Origin: Erwinia sp. S63
GTDB taxonomy: Bacteria > Pseudomonadota > Gammaproteobacteria > Enterobacterales > Enterobacteriaceae
Direction of reading: 5' to 3'
Length of the DNA: 64,000 bases
Assembly (NCBI RefSeq): GCF_016625195.1
Contig: NZ_JACVUP010000010.1
Location: 1 to 64,000, forward strand
A model generated the notes under the pieces. That model searched no databases. It was not told where the DNA came from and saw only the letters and a program-made list of their open reading frames with translations. Positions within the stretch are counted from its first letter, which is position 1. Every line of letters begins with the position of its first letter. The translations under genes were made by a program, and so were the position numbers. Of the stretch, positions 1 to 9,633 are shown piece by piece.

Positions 1-51
1 ACGCTGGACGCTGGACGCTGGACGCTGGACGCTGGACGCTGGACGCTGGAC
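1..51. repeat. Heptamer tandem repeat (ACGCTGG)
   Basis: Seven exact copies of ACGCTGG followed by AC start at the first base of the window, so the array may extend to the left. The copies are perfect, which suggests recent slippage or an assembly edge. No coding frame continues through it into a recognisable gene. Confidence 0.95.
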
Positions 52-1473
52 AACACAGTATTACCATTAATAACCTAATGTGAAGTAAAAACCCTTCAAT
101 TTAATGATTTTCACACCACCGAAAAACAAACTTAAGCAACTGAATAATAACAAATAATTCCATTTTTTCAGGCTGAAAATCACCATACACTTAGCCAAAT
201 TCAATCTTTTTTCTGCATAGAGTGTGTTACTCCCTTGGCTTCAACCTAATCAAAGGTTGATATCTTTTACGAGCTCAATGCTACATGCAGCCCAGAAGTT
301 TCGAGAGCTAATTGTTACCACCTAAATATCTAAAATTATCTACATTCTTAGATAAATTCTCACTATTACAGTTTTTCTCTCAATTACATTACGTGCATTA
401 TGCTTCTCAGGTTCAGACACAGGTTTCAGGGTTGATAAAAGACTTCAAACAAATCCTAATCAAGTTAACCGTAAGGCAACCCCTGTTTGAACCACCAGAA
501 CACTTCTGATTCTGAAAATCGAGGGCTAGATGTACTTACGTAATGTTGAGCACACCTCCGTTTGTAGACACAAAAGTCGACGAGCCCTGAAATAAAGCCC
601 GCGAGTTTATCAATAGATTCCAATTTTTATGAGACGTGAGCGTGGTGTGGTGTGGTGTGCATTGAAACACACGTGATCACAATGGTGGCAATGCTAACGC
701 CATATCCAGATGAATTTTTATTGTCACTTAAATTAACCAGATCAAGAGTTAGCACATTCATACACTGAATTATTCTGAGTAACGTGTTTTTAAAAGCTGA
801 ATGCACAGAAGAAGCTCACATCACTAATGTGAGCTAAATGTGTAGTAGATGTATTTTGAAATTAAAAAGTTTTATAAGATTCATTCAGTGTTTAGCGAGT
901 GAATAAATTAGTAAGAATGACTGCGTATCAACATTAGCTACTTTTTTAAGAGTGTGGTCACTGCTTGTAGCGCATAATTTTAATGAACAGCGTTAACTGT
1001 TTTTACTTAAATGAATTACAGGAAGGAAAGGGAAGGGAAGGCGTATTTTGTATGGCAATCGCATGTGGGTGATAATACGCAAAATTACTGCAATCTCTAC
1101 AACAATTTTTATACCAAAGCTCGTGCAGCCTCATATTATGAACATCATCCTGCCGATGAAAACGCCGGCCAACCATTTCATCAATCAGATTGACCATATA
1201 TCCTGGTTTTTCAATAACTCGGCTGAACACCTTTTGTTTAAATATTGTGCTAAGTACGATAGGGTAGGGGAATTGATTGAAACATGACTTTCATGAATTG
1301 ATCTATTGAGTGAAAGTTTGCATTATATAAATCATTGATTTAATTCGAATATACTCATAAAAGCCAAAATCAATCAATCATTAAAAAATCCACTTTTTTT
1401 GATTTTTACCTAAAAACTGGCATGCGGAAGCTTTTTTAGTACAATACAACAAATCATTATTATTGAGGTGCTT
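52..1473. other. AT-rich non-coding stretch upstream of parA
   Basis: No convincing gene was seen in 1.4 kb. The short open frames near 1003-1287 overlap each other on both strands and lack a recognisable family. A small tandem repeat of GTGGT (about 3.6 copies) lies at 642-659. The last 200 bases are the likely parA promoter and operator region. The stretch could hold decayed DNA or the left arm of the plasmid maintenance region. Confidence 0.5.
1287..1317. promoter_or_regulatory. Inverted repeat upstream of parA, candidate ParA operator
   Basis: ACTTTCA (1287-1293) and TGAAAGT (1311-1317) are perfect inverted arms separated by 17 bases, about 160 bases before the parA start. Type Ia ParA proteins repress their own operon through an N-terminal DNA-binding domain, so an operator is expected here. 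The assignment is inferred from position and symmetry only. Confidence 0.35.
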
Positions 1474-2676
1474 ATGAAGCGTGATTACGGTGACGTGTTT
1501 GACATCGCCAACCGTGCGAATGGCATGCTGCACGGACTCAGCAGCCATATCGAGCAGCAGCGTCAGGAATTCAATCAACAAGGCTACTACCATACCTTTA
1601 CACGCAACGCCGTCGCGAACTTACCGCTGCTGAGTAAACACGCGGTTGCTGCAGCTATCAGTGAGATGGAAGAGGCTGGTTACGTGTTTGGCAGAAAGCA
1701 GACCGGCAGCACTTCTCAATATGCAATGAGCATTCAAAACGTTGTCGATATCTATAAGCATCGCAAGGTGCCCAAATATCGCGACAAACATAAAGATCCC
1801 TTCGTCGTTTTTGTAGTCAACCTCAAAGGTGGCGTGTCCAAAACTGTCACGACTGTTACCCTGGCTCATGGTCTGCGTGCTCACCCAGGCTTGCTGCATA
1901 ATGATCTGAGAATTCTGGTGATTGATTTGGATCCCCAGGCTTCCAGCACCATGTTCCTCAGCCATACCAACAGTGTCGGATCCGTACTGGAAACCGCTGC
2001 TCAGGCGATGCTGAACGATGTCAGCACTGAGCAGCTGCGTGAGCAGTTTGTGAAACCCACCGTGATGCCTGGCGTCGATGTGATGCCTGCCTCTATCGAT
2101 GATGGCTTTGTCGCCAGCGACTGGGATGCACTGGTTGCTGAGAATCTACCCGGCATCGCACCATCGGAAGTTCTGCGCCGCAACGTCATTGATCGTTTGG
2201 CTGAAGATTACGATTTCATCTTTATCGACACTGGCCCACATCTTGATGCCTTTATGCTCAATGCCATTGCCGCCAGTGACTTACTGCTTACGCCGACACC
2301 GCCTGCACAGGTTGATTTTCACTCAACGATGAAATACCTGACGCGACTGCCGGAGATGCTTGAGCGGATTGAAAACGAAGGGATAGAGCCAAGATTGAAG
2401 GCGAACATTGGTTTTATGTCGAAGATGACCACTAAACACGACCATATTACTTCTCACAGCTATGCACGTGAGGTGTTCACAAAATCAATGCTGGATGCAG
2501 TATTACCCCGTTTAGATGGTTTTGAGCGCTGTGGTGAATCATTTGACACGGTGATCAGCGCAAATCCGACTTCGTATCCAGGCAGTGCCGATGCACTCAG
2601 AAAGGCGAAACAGGAAGCTGAGAATTTTTCCCGCGCTGTATTTGACCGCATTGAATATATCAGGAGTACCAAGTGA
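1474..2676 (+). CDS. parA: ParA partition ATPase (type Ia)
   Basis: This is the Walker-type ATPase of plasmid partition, which acts with ParB to place plasmid copies on the nucleoid. The 400-residue protein has an N-terminal DNA-binding region of about 100 residues and a deviant Walker A motif, KGGVSKT, at residues 118-124, followed by an LVIDLDPQ-like strand. Length and N-terminal extension fit the P1 ParA (type Ia) class, which also represses its own operon. The open frame begins with GTG at 1468, but GAGG at 1465-1468 sits 5 bases before the ATG at 1474, so 1474 is preferred. The stop overlaps the parB start by 4 bases, showing translational coupling. Confidence 0.93.
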   Translation: MKRDYGDVFDIANRANGMLHGLSSHIEQQRQEFNQQGYYHTFTRNAVANLPLLSKHAVAAAISEMEEAGYVFGRKQTGSTSQYAMSIQNVVDIYKHRKVPKYRDKHKDPFVVFVVNLKGGVSKTVTTVTLAHGLRAHPGLLHNDLRILVIDLDPQASSTMFLSHTNSVGSVLETAAQAMLNDVSTEQLREQFVKPTVMPGVDVMPASIDDGFVASDWDALVAENLPGIAPSEVLRRNVIDRLAEDYDFIFIDTGPHLDAFMLNAIAASDLLLTPTPPAQVDFHSTMKYLTRLPEMLERIENEGIEPRLKANIGFMSKMTTKHDHITSHSYAREVFTKSMLDAVLPRLDGFERCGESFDTVISANPTSYPGSADALRKAKQEAENFSRAVFDRIEYIRSTK

Positions 2677-3647
2677 CCGAACCCAAATCACTCAAAAGAA
2701 TTGGCCGCACCATGGGCCAGTCGCAGATGTCGAGCTTTATCAACAGCGGCAATCAGTCACGCGTATTCACCCTGAAGTCCGGTAACACGGCGACATTCAG
2801 TCGCCAGCTTATCCCCAGTGGTGAAGTGGAAAGCAAAACCTTTGTTGACGCGCAGGTGAATGGGCGAGATCAATCAGCGCTCACCGAAGAATCAGTGAAA
2901 GACATTACACGAACCATTGAGTTGCAGCAGTTCTTCCCGGCAATTGGCCGTCTGGTGGATGGCCGCATTGAAATTATGGATGGTTCTCGTCGTCGTGCCG
3001 CTTGTCTGTTCGCCGGAACGGGCCTCGAAGTTCTGGTGACCGAAGATGACATTGATATCAGTGATGCCCGTCAGCTGGCTGCGGATATTCAGACAGCAAA
3101 AGAGCACAATCTGCGTGAACTGGGTCAACGTTTCCTGATGATGGAAGCGCAGGGCATGAACAAGACTGAGATTGCGAAAGCAGAAGGGATCTCAAACGCC
3201 AAAGTGACACGTGCTTTTCAGGCCGCATGGGTTCCTGCTGAGTTCATCGAGTTAATCCCGGTTGTTTCCGACCTCAGTATTCCGGACTACAAACTGCTGC
3301 TGGATGTGGCAGAAGAGGCGAAAGCAGAGGGTGTGGCGGTCAAAGAGGTCGTCGCTCAGGTCAAAGAGCGAATGGATGAAGATCAGGCGTTGCAAAAACT
3401 GGCTTCCGATGATCAGAAAACACGGATCCTGTCGTTTTTCACTACCGCTAAAAAGCAGCTGGTGAAACCGGTAAAAAACAAGAGTGTCACCACCGAGAAG
3501 TTTGGCCATTTCTCTGATCGTACTGCCTATGCAAAACGCAAAACTAACGTGGAAAAGCGTCATGTGCAGTATGAATTCCACCGTTTGCCTGCCAATACGC
3601 TGGAAGAGATCGATATTGCTATTAAGGCGATCCTTTCTAAGTCTTGA
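2673..3647 (+). CDS. parB: ParB partition protein
   Basis: This is the centromere-binding partner of ParA. The 324-residue protein has the ParB/Srx-type N-terminal domain with a GSRRRAACL-type box around residue 107, then a helix-turn-helix region (NKTEIAKAEGISNAKVTRAF) and a basic C-terminal dimerisation part. It starts with GTG at 2673 inside the parA stop (GTGA overlap), with CAGGAGT at 2661-2667 as ribosome binding site. A strong terminator follows 33 bases after the stop, so parAB is a two-gene operon. The parS site was not identified with confidence. Confidence 0.93.
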   Translation: MTEPKSLKRIGRTMGQSQMSSFINSGNQSRVFTLKSGNTATFSRQLIPSGEVESKTFVDAQVNGRDQSALTEESVKDITRTIELQQFFPAIGRLVDGRIEIMDGSRRRAACLFAGTGLEVLVTEDDIDISDARQLAADIQTAKEHNLRELGQRFLMMEAQGMNKTEIAKAEGISNAKVTRAFQAAWVPAEFIELIPVVSDLSIPDYKLLLDVAEEAKAEGVAVKEVVAQVKERMDEDQALQKLASDDQKTRILSFFTTAKKQLVKPVKNKSVTTEKFGHFSDRTAYAKRKTNVEKRHVQYEFHRLPANTLEEIDIAIKAILSKS

Positions 3648-3679
3648 TCCGGCTCCTTCATACAATGCAAATCCAAAAT

Positions 3680-3705
3680 GGACGTGATTTTCACGTCCTT
3701 TTTTT
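3680..3705 (+). terminator. Intrinsic terminator of parAB
   Basis: The stem GGACGTGA / TCACGTCC (3680-3687 and 3691-3698) has a TTT loop and is followed directly by seven T. This is a textbook rho-independent terminator just after parB. Confidence 0.9.
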
Positions 3706-4128
3706 CCGTTCCCACTTTTCAGTAACCCACGCTCGTTTGAATCTGTGCTTCTAAGCGCTTCAGCAGCGTTCTAAGCCATTTAAGTTCAATTATCGTATCT
3801 GGCAAGCTCAATCCTCTCAACGCGCCAAAAACCCTGTACAGGCTGAATTTACGAACATCTGATTGATGATCGTGTTTATACCAAAATCTGGGCTCATCCA
3901 GGCCAACAAGTTATACAAGGGGATCTTTTCTCGGGATCGACATTGAGAATTTAACCAAATCACCGTATTCCGGCTGAAACCTGCTTAACAGTCTCATTTA
4001 ACGTTGATTTTTATCCCCTTTATCCACAGGGTAGATCCAATTATTCGATCATAATGAGATCCCATTAAGATCAAAGAAGATCCCGGATCGCTGCAGGCCT
4101 TGGTATGACTGGGCTTAGAGGGCCTTAA

Positions 4129-4234
4129 TAACCGCTATAAGGAGTAAACTAACCGCTGTGGAGAGGAAAATAACCGATGAAATGAGTGAAACAACCGATG
4201 AAGAGAGTGACTGATAACCGCTGTAGTGAGCAAG
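4129..4234 (+). repeat. Iteron array A (five direct repeats)
   Basis: Five degenerate copies of a 21-base unit related to AACCGCTATAGAGAGTA begin at 4129, 4150, 4171, 4192 and 4214. The first four are spaced exactly 21 bases apart and the last 22. The 21-base period is two helical turns, so a bound RepA would sit on one face of the DNA. Copies here are more degenerate (AACCGATGAAGAGAGTG, AACCGCTGTGGAGAGG) than in array B. Confidence 0.9.
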
Positions 4235-4447
4235 TAAGGATGAAAGCTGTGTGTAACCACTTCTGCTGTGCATAACTATGATTTCTGTAGCGTGATTGAC
4301 TGAAGATCAGCAGCCGTTATCCCGGAAAGGTTATCCCCATTATTCACTGACCCGATCCAAGAATAGATCCTCATAAGATCATAGAAGTTCCTAACAGATC
4401 CCCACTACGGTTAAAGCCTTGTGCCACAAGCCCTGAGGAGATATCTC

Positions 4448-4553
4448 TAACCGCTATAAAGAGTAAACTAACCGCTATAGAGAGTAAATTATCCTCTATA
4501 GAGAGTAGTCTAACCGATGAAGTGAGTGCTAGTATCCGCTATAGAGAGTAAAC
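4448..4553 (+). repeat. Iteron array B (five direct repeats)
   Basis: Copies begin at 4448, 4469, 4490, 4511 and 4533, again four at exactly 21 bases and the last at 22. Consensus core is AACCGCTATAGAGAGTA. The array ends 36 bases before the repA start, so RepA binding here could both open the origin and repress repA. Confidence 0.92.
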
Positions 4554-4589
4554 GCGCGATGTCCCTGTGTATAAACCGGATCCTCGAAA

Positions 4590-5642
4590 ATGTCGGAAAA
4601 TGAGCTAAAAAACAACAAGATAGTTGAAGCCTTTTCAGAAACAGATAAACGAACTGGCGAACTGGTTGTACTTACCCCCAACAGAGATAACACTGTTCAA
4701 CCGGTTGCTTTAATGCGATTGGGCCTGTTCGTTCCTACGTTAAAATCGACCAATAACCGTAAAAATGACACCACAGCTGTCACTGATGTCACGAACGAGC
4801 TTAAGTTGCTCTCGCTCGTTAAATCAGAAGGTTATGAGAAGATCAGGATCATTGGCCAGCGACTCGATATGGACAATGATTTCAAGACGTGGGTCGGGAT
4901 CATTCACGCGTTTGCAAAGTACAACGTCACCAATGACAAAGTTGTTTTACCCTTCGTCGAGTTCGTCAAACTGTGTGGCATTCCTTCCTCCCGATCTTCA
5001 GCCAAGCTGAGGGAGCGACTGGAAGCTTCGCTGATCCGCATTGCATCCAATACCATCCAGTTCGGTACTGCTGACAAAGATGAACTCTATGTCACGCATC
5101 TGGTGCAATCCGCAAAATACAGTGTCAAAAAGGATACGGTGGAGCTTCAGGCCGATCCAAAGCTGTTCGAGCTTTATCAGTTTGATCGCAAGGTATTGCT
5201 GCAGCTGCGCGCCATAAACGCACTGGCTCGTAAGGAGTCCGCTCAGGCGCTTTATACCTTCATCGAAAGCCTTCCTCCTAATCCGGCGCCCATCTCCATG
5301 GCGCGCCTGCGACAGCGTCTAAATCTGACATCTCGTCCCATCACGCAAAACGCGACCGTACGCAGGGCGATGGAACAGCTCAAAGACATTGGTTACCTTG
5401 ATTACACTGAGCTAAAACGCGGTAGCTCCGTGGTATTCCACATTCACTATCGCCGGCCTAAGCTCAAACCTGCAGAGCTGCCACTCAAGCTGCCGGATAT
5501 TCTCGAAGATGAGCTGGAGCTGGATGATACTATCGAGACCAATGAGGTTGTTGCAGCGAGCGAACCGCAGGGTGAAATGGTGATGCTGTCAAAAGCGGAA
5601 CTGAAGATCCTTGAAGAAATCCGCAAAGGCAAAGTGAAGTAG
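4590..5642 (+). CDS. repA: Plasmid replication initiator, RepFIB-like RepA
   Basis: This initiator binds the surrounding iterons and starts plasmid replication. The 350-residue protein has the two winged-helix layout of the Rep_3 family: a first domain (about residues 50-170) with a long helix-rich stretch, then a second with [15 protein letters not shown] and the [14 protein letters not shown] winged-helix signature around residues 235-270. An acidic tail ([14 protein letters not shown]) precedes the C-terminus. The start ATG at 4590 has no strong Shine-Dalgarno sequence, which would fit low expression. Iterons lie on both sides, as in RepFIB replicons and the large Pantoea plasmids. Family assignment is by eye. 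Confidence 0.9.
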   Translation: MSENELKNNKIVEAFSETDKRTGELVVLTPNRDNTVQPVALMRLGLFVPTLKSTNNRKNDTTAVTDVTNELKLLSLVKSEGYEKIRIIGQRLDMDNDFKTWVGIIHAFAKYNVTNDKVVLPFVEFVKLCGIPSSRSSAKLRERLEASLIRIASNTIQFGTADKDELYVTHLVQSAKYSVKKDTVELQADPKLFELYQFDRKVLLQLRAINALARKESAQALYTFIESLPPNPAPISMARLRQRLNLTSRPITQNATVRRAMEQLKDIGYLDYTELKRGSSVVFHIHYRRPKLKPAELPLKLPDILEDELELDDTIETNEVVAASEPQGEMVMLSKAELKILEEIRKGKVK

Positions 5643-5666
5643 TCTTCTGAATTACCCCCCCATTTG

Positions 5667-6719
5667 ATAACCGCTATAGAGAGTAAGTGCTCTCTATAGC
5701 GGTTATTTGCTGCTGCAATCCACGTCGTTCACCGTCCACATTCACTGCTATCAAGACATTTGTGACCCAGTAACCACTATAGAGAGTAGGTTTGTACTCT
5801 CTATAGTGGTTATCTGGAAGTCGCTCACAATTTGCACCTTTCTCAGCCAAAGCCCGCAATGTGACTGCTTTCAGTGTGATAGAAGAGGGGACTGCTGGTG
5901 TTTAGTCGTCGTGGAATGATCCAGGATCGTCCCGAGATTTAACAACCACTATAGAGAGTAGGTATGTACTCTCTATAGTGGTTATTTGACGAAAGTGACG
6001 TTATCACTTCTATCTTATTGAGTTATTTGATGATTATTGAGGGATATTTGTTCAGATAACAGTGTGATTTATGTTCAATATCGCCTAAAGCTCAACACTT
6101 ATTGTTTTATTATCATTGCGTTATTCACTTTCACTGCCGGAAACTGCTTTTCCTTCTCTGTATATCCACTATAGAGAGGAGTTACTCACTACAGTGGATA
6201 GCACTGCTGGTGGCATTGATGAGCGGCTTAGCCCGAGATCCTGCTAACAGGCACGCTATTGCGGGATATTCACATCCTGGAATAACCGCTATAGAGAGTG
6301 AAATTGCTCTCTATAGCGGTTATTGGTTTTCGTTAAATTGGCTTAAGAATTTGATATATATAATTTAATTTTGATATTTGATTGTATGACTAACCGCTAT
6401 AGAGAGTAAACTTTTGATGCAATGCACATATCGGAAGAACTTGAAGATCCCATATCGATCGCAAGATCGTTGATTTGCAGGGCAGAGGATCAAACATCCA
6501 CTATAGAGAGTAGAAACAACCACTATAGAGAGTAGCTACTCACTATAGTGGTTATGTTTAATCTACCCCCCTGGTGATTACTAACCTCGCAAGGCTTGCC
6601 AATACTGGTGTTAGTGGTTACTAACATAAAAGTGAAGAGCGCGAGTGCACAGGAACGGGTAATTGTCATCATTGCAGCGCGTCAGGGTATGAAGGAGTGG
6701 TTTACTCTCTATAGTGGTT
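5667..6719. repeat. Field of mostly inverted iteron pairs downstream of repA
   Basis: Iterons recur here mostly as head-to-head pairs with 16-18 base arms and short loops: 5667-5706, 5771-5812, 5944-5983, 6163-6200 (imperfect), 6281-6324 and 6518-6553. Single copies lie at 6391-6411, 6496-6512 and, reversed, 6703-6719. Two variants alternate: AACCGCTATAGAGAG and AACCACTATAGAGAG. No gene is convincing between them. In iteron plasmids such downstream sites titrate or couple Rep and limit copy number; that role is inferred. The palindromes also could form cruciforms. Confidence 0.9.
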
Positions 6720-6821
6720 GTTCCACAGGATCGAGTCGCACCACGCGATCCTGATCAGGTGTAGATCCCCTTCATTTCACGTTTGCTCTTGCTCATCATG
6801 ACTGGCTGGCAATAGGTAGAC

Positions 6822-7244
6822 TCAGTGAGCGCTTTGGCCTGCTTTCAATATGAGGGGGAGTATCTGCTGGCCGGTGAGCGGCGCTAACGGCAGCGAAGCA
6901 TTCTCGGAAGGATGAAGCCAGGCGATCTCTTCAATCTCAGCCGCTGGCATTATCGTTGTCGTGGGTGCAAGAACAGTGAATATTTCAGCGATAAGCGTAT
7001 GTCCTGGCTCATTTGCGGCTGTATCAGTGAACTGACCGACATATTGCGTATCCTGCTCAGTGACATTGATTTGCAGTTCCTCTTTAAGTTCACGAATCAA
7101 TGCAGCCACAGGCCGTTCAGTCGACTCAATTTTCCCTCCGGGCTGCATGAAATAGCGGGTACCGCGCTTGCGAACCAAAAGTACTCGCCCCTCCGCATTG
7201 ATCATGATTGCCGCCGCAATGCGGATAACCTTGTCTGCGATCAT
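6822..7244 (-). CDS. Nudix hydrolase
   Basis: A 140-residue Nudix pyrophosphohydrolase, which would cleave a nucleoside diphosphate linked to another group. The Nudix box lies at residues 37-59: G37, E43, then R51-E52-L53 and E55-E56, so the metal-binding glutamates are present. The usual glycine at position 58 is Q. Start: GGAGG ends just before the first ATG (7250), so the second ATG at 7244, six bases further on, is the better start. It sits between the replication region and an ABC transporter read from the other strand. Substrate cannot be told from sequence. Confidence 0.85.
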   Translation of the reverse strand: MIADKVIRIAAAIMINAEGRVLLVRKRGTRYFMQPGGKIESTERPVAALIRELKEELQINVTEQDTQYVGQFTDTAANEPGHTLIAEIFTVLAPTTTIMPAAEIEEIAWLHPSENASLPLAPLTGQQILPLILKAGQSAH

Positions 7245-7476
7245 CTTCATCCTCCGTTCTTTGTTACTGCGCCTTCGTACCGGGTTGGCGGAAGGGAGGG
7301 AGGAGTATAGCGCAAGTGAGAATGGTTATTAATTACATGTTTGATTAATCTTTTCGTATTTCCTCATTACGCGCTGCGAAGTAGATGTGAGTGATTAGTG
7401 TAAATGAATTTCATTCTCAACTATCATTGTTTGCAACCCGCGTGATCCATTCCAACTGCAACAAGGGAGGCAGTCA

Positions 7477-9210
7477 GTGTTATTGGCCATCAGGTACGTC
7501 TTTGCATCCAGCCCGCTTCGTATTACTGCGCTCATCGCCATCGTCCTTCTTCAGGGCCTGATACCGGCGCTTAATGTCTTCATGACAGGGAAGATAATTA
7601 ACACACTTCATGCGCCTCAAATCAGTGAACATGCACTGATGTTCAGTGTTGCTATCTGGTGTCTGTCTTTGTTGGGTATTCAACTGATGACCCCGCTGGT
7701 GAATCTCATTCAGGGTGATGTCACGGAAATCTCGACCAGCCATTTCAGCGCAAATATTATGCGTAGAATGAATGAATCTTTCACGCTAAGCCTGTTTGAT
7801 AACAAGGAGCGTTACGAGCAGCTGGAATTTTTGAAGAAAGAAGCAGCCTATCGACCGCTTAATTTCATCATTTGCATTATTTACTCATTTAGAGCCATCG
7901 TGATGGCTGGAAGCTTGCTACTGGTGCTGATTGCGTATTCAGGGATTGGAGCTGCCATTTGCGCATTGTCCGTATTACCGATGATTATCATTAATATCCA
8001 CATCCAGAAAAAATACGTGCATGAGTTATTCAAAAACTCTAAAGACGCTATCGCAATGCGTTACGTCTATGGTGTCAGTATGGATAAAAGCTTTTTACAG
8101 GAAATTCGACTCTATGGACTGGGTAGTTTTCTGCTAAAAAAATTCTCGGGGTCAGCATCTAATACTTATCAACGTATGCACCAGCAACGCGTGCGAGCCC
8201 TAATCACACCCATTCCCGCCATGCTGCTTAGTCTGGTGATGCTGTTTGCCGGGGTGTATCTTTTCCTGAGCAATCTGCGGAGCAGTGATATCGCGGTGGG
8301 CGCGTTAGTGATGGTGTTTCAGTCCATTGTGATGATGAAATCGCATCTGGATGAAATTGCGAACTATGGAGCCAACCTGACATCAATGGGCAGCTTTTTT
8401 CATAGTTACCACTCCTTTATGACCGAGGAGATTGAACCCGTCACCAACGGTCAAAAATTACTCCCGGATAACACGCCGTTCTCACTCAGTATTAAGCACC
8501 TGAACTTTCGTTATGAAGGTCGAAGTAAGAGAGCCTTAGACGGCATTGAGCTTGAGATTAGGGCAGGTGAGAAAGTGGCGATTCTGGGGGATAACGGAAG
8601 TGGCAAAACCACGCTGATTAAAATGCTGCTGCGGATGTATGCCTATGAACAGGGTGATATCAGCGTATCCAGTGTCCCACTGCAAAGTCTGGAGATTGAC
8701 GGTTACCGTCAGCAGGTGGCAACCGTGTTTCAGGACTACGGTAAGTATGAATTTACCGTGGGTGAGAATATCGCACTGAGTCAATATGACGCAGAAGCGC
8801 CTTCCACTCAGGTTGACGATTTACTGAGTAAAGTCGCGTTTCCTCATCCGCAGCAGACCCGACTGGGTAAACAGTTTGGCGGTGATGAGCTTTCAATCGG
8901 GCAGTGGCAAAGGCTGGCGATCGCGCGTGCGTTATACCGGAAAGCTAATCTGTTCATCTTTGATGAATTTTCGTCTTCGCTCGATCCAGAAACTGAACAT
9001 CGCCTGTTTAATGAAATCCTTTCACTCGACACGACGGTTATCGCTGTGACTCACCGTCTGGGAAATATCAAAGAGTTCGACAGAATCGTGGTCATGGCGG
9101 ATGGAAAAGTGATCGAAAACGGAAGTTTTGCTCTGTTGATGGGTAAACAGGGCAAGTTTTATAATATGTGGCACGCGCAGTTTAAATCGGTCATTGCTGA
9201 ATCGGCGTAA
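7477..9210 (+). CDS. ABC transporter, fused permease and ATPase (exporter type)
   Basis: A 577-residue half-transporter with an N-terminal six-helix membrane domain (about residues 15-310) and a C-terminal ATPase. Walker A is GDNGSGKTTL, Walker B is LFIFDEFSSSLD and the H-loop is VTHRL. The signature motif reads LSIGQ where LSGGQ is usual, followed by WQRLAIARALYRKA; this LSxGQWQ form is often seen in peptide and bacteriocin-type exporters. Start is GTG at 7477 with AGGGAGG at 7464-7470. It probably works as a homodimer. No cargo gene is obvious, though a small reverse-strand open frame overlaps its end. Confidence 0.88.
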   Translation: MLLAIRYVFASSPLRITALIAIVLLQGLIPALNVFMTGKIINTLHAPQISEHALMFSVAIWCLSLLGIQLMTPLVNLIQGDVTEISTSHFSANIMRRMNESFTLSLFDNKERYEQLEFLKKEAAYRPLNFIICIIYSFRAIVMAGSLLLVLIAYSGIGAAICALSVLPMIIINIHIQKKYVHELFKNSKDAIAMRYVYGVSMDKSFLQEIRLYGLGSFLLKKFSGSASNTYQRMHQQRVRALITPIPAMLLSLVMLFAGVYLFLSNLRSSDIAVGALVMVFQSIVMMKSHLDEIANYGANLTSMGSFFHSYHSFMTEEIEPVTNGQKLLPDNTPFSLSIKHLNFRYEGRSKRALDGIELEIRAGEKVAILGDNGSGKTTLIKMLLRMYAYEQGDISVSSVPLQSLEIDGYRQQVATVFQDYGKYEFTVGENIALSQYDAEAPSTQVDDLLSKVAFPHPQQTRLGKQFGGDELSIGQWQRLAIARALYRKANLFIFDEFSSSLDPETEHRLFNEILSLDTTVIAVTHRLGNIKEFDRIVVMADGKVIENGSFALLMGKQGKFYNMWHAQFKSVIAESA

Positions 9211-9377
9211 TGCAATCGTCGGGAACTGATTTGAGAGAGACGCCAGTTCATGCTGTTAATCCGGTGCGCCATCAAAATGCTTTCTTCAGAAGGTTGAATA
9301 ATGATGGCGCGCTGGACTAAATATTTAAAAACTGTCATCGGTTGAATCTGGCCTGCTAAGCCGGTCAGATTCATCAT
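9159..9377 (-). CDS. Candidate small protein convergent with the ABC transporter gene
   Basis: This 72-codon frame is preceded by a good ribosome binding site (AAAAAGGAACC before a double ATG). It overlaps the last 52 bases of the ABC gene on the other strand. The product has no recognised domain, no signal peptide and no membrane segment. A peptide substrate or immunity role for the exporter is possible but is only a guess; it may also be a chance open frame. Confidence 0.25.
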   Translation of the reverse strand: MMNLTGLAGQIQPMTVFKYLVQRAIIIQPSEESILMAHRINSMNWRLSQISSRRLHYADSAMTDLNCACHIL

Positions 9378-9633
9378 GGTTCCTTTTTAAGAAACTTAAT
9401 TATGGCATTCTAAAAATATTCACTGAAATACCTATCTTTATTCAAACGCTCTTACGCAATGCCCTTCGTCATCCTTCCTGATATCTATTTGCAATCATTT
9501 CTGAACGTTATCAACATTGAGCAGCAGGAAATATCCTGGAGTTCAGCCGTTTTGGCGGGTTGTGTCAGCTAAGCTTTCGCATTTCTCTTTATCTGCTTAA
9601 CTGAATGCTGGAAAAAGATAATGGGGATGAAGG
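9378..9633. other. Intergenic, nothing specific
   Basis: AT-rich spacer before the diguanylate cyclase gene. It must hold that gene's promoter, but no clear -35/-10 pair or operator stood out. Confidence 0.4.

Larger units (their letters stand above)
3900..4589. other. Replication origin region (DnaA boxes, GATC clusters, iterons)
   Basis: This gene-free stretch ahead of repA has the parts of an iteron origin. A perfect DnaA box TTATCCACA lies at 4020-4028, a reverse-strand box TGTGCATAA at 4267-4275 and a near match TTATCCCCA at 4331-4339. GATC (Dam) sites cluster at about 3919-4090 and again at 4353-4403. Two iteron arrays follow these clusters. The order, GATC/DnaA then iterons then repA, occurs twice in tandem. 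The type is inferred to be RepFIB-like from the RepA protein. Confidence 0.8.

Noticed and set aside
1003..1287. Overlapping short open frames on both strands ahead of parA
   Set aside because: They contradict each other in frame and strand, lack a clear start context and match no family known to me.
3730..3790. Possible parS from repeated TCTAAG / AGCG elements after parB
   Set aside because: The elements are short and imperfect, and no box pattern or IHF-type centre could be shown by eye.
6102..6368. 88-codon frame inside the iteron field
   Set aside because: It is built from iteron palindromes and has no ribosome binding site or recognisable product.
5667..6719. Considered a CRISPR-like array because of regular palindromic repeats
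   Set aside because: Spacing is irregular, repeats are the same iteron as at the origin, and no cas gene is present.
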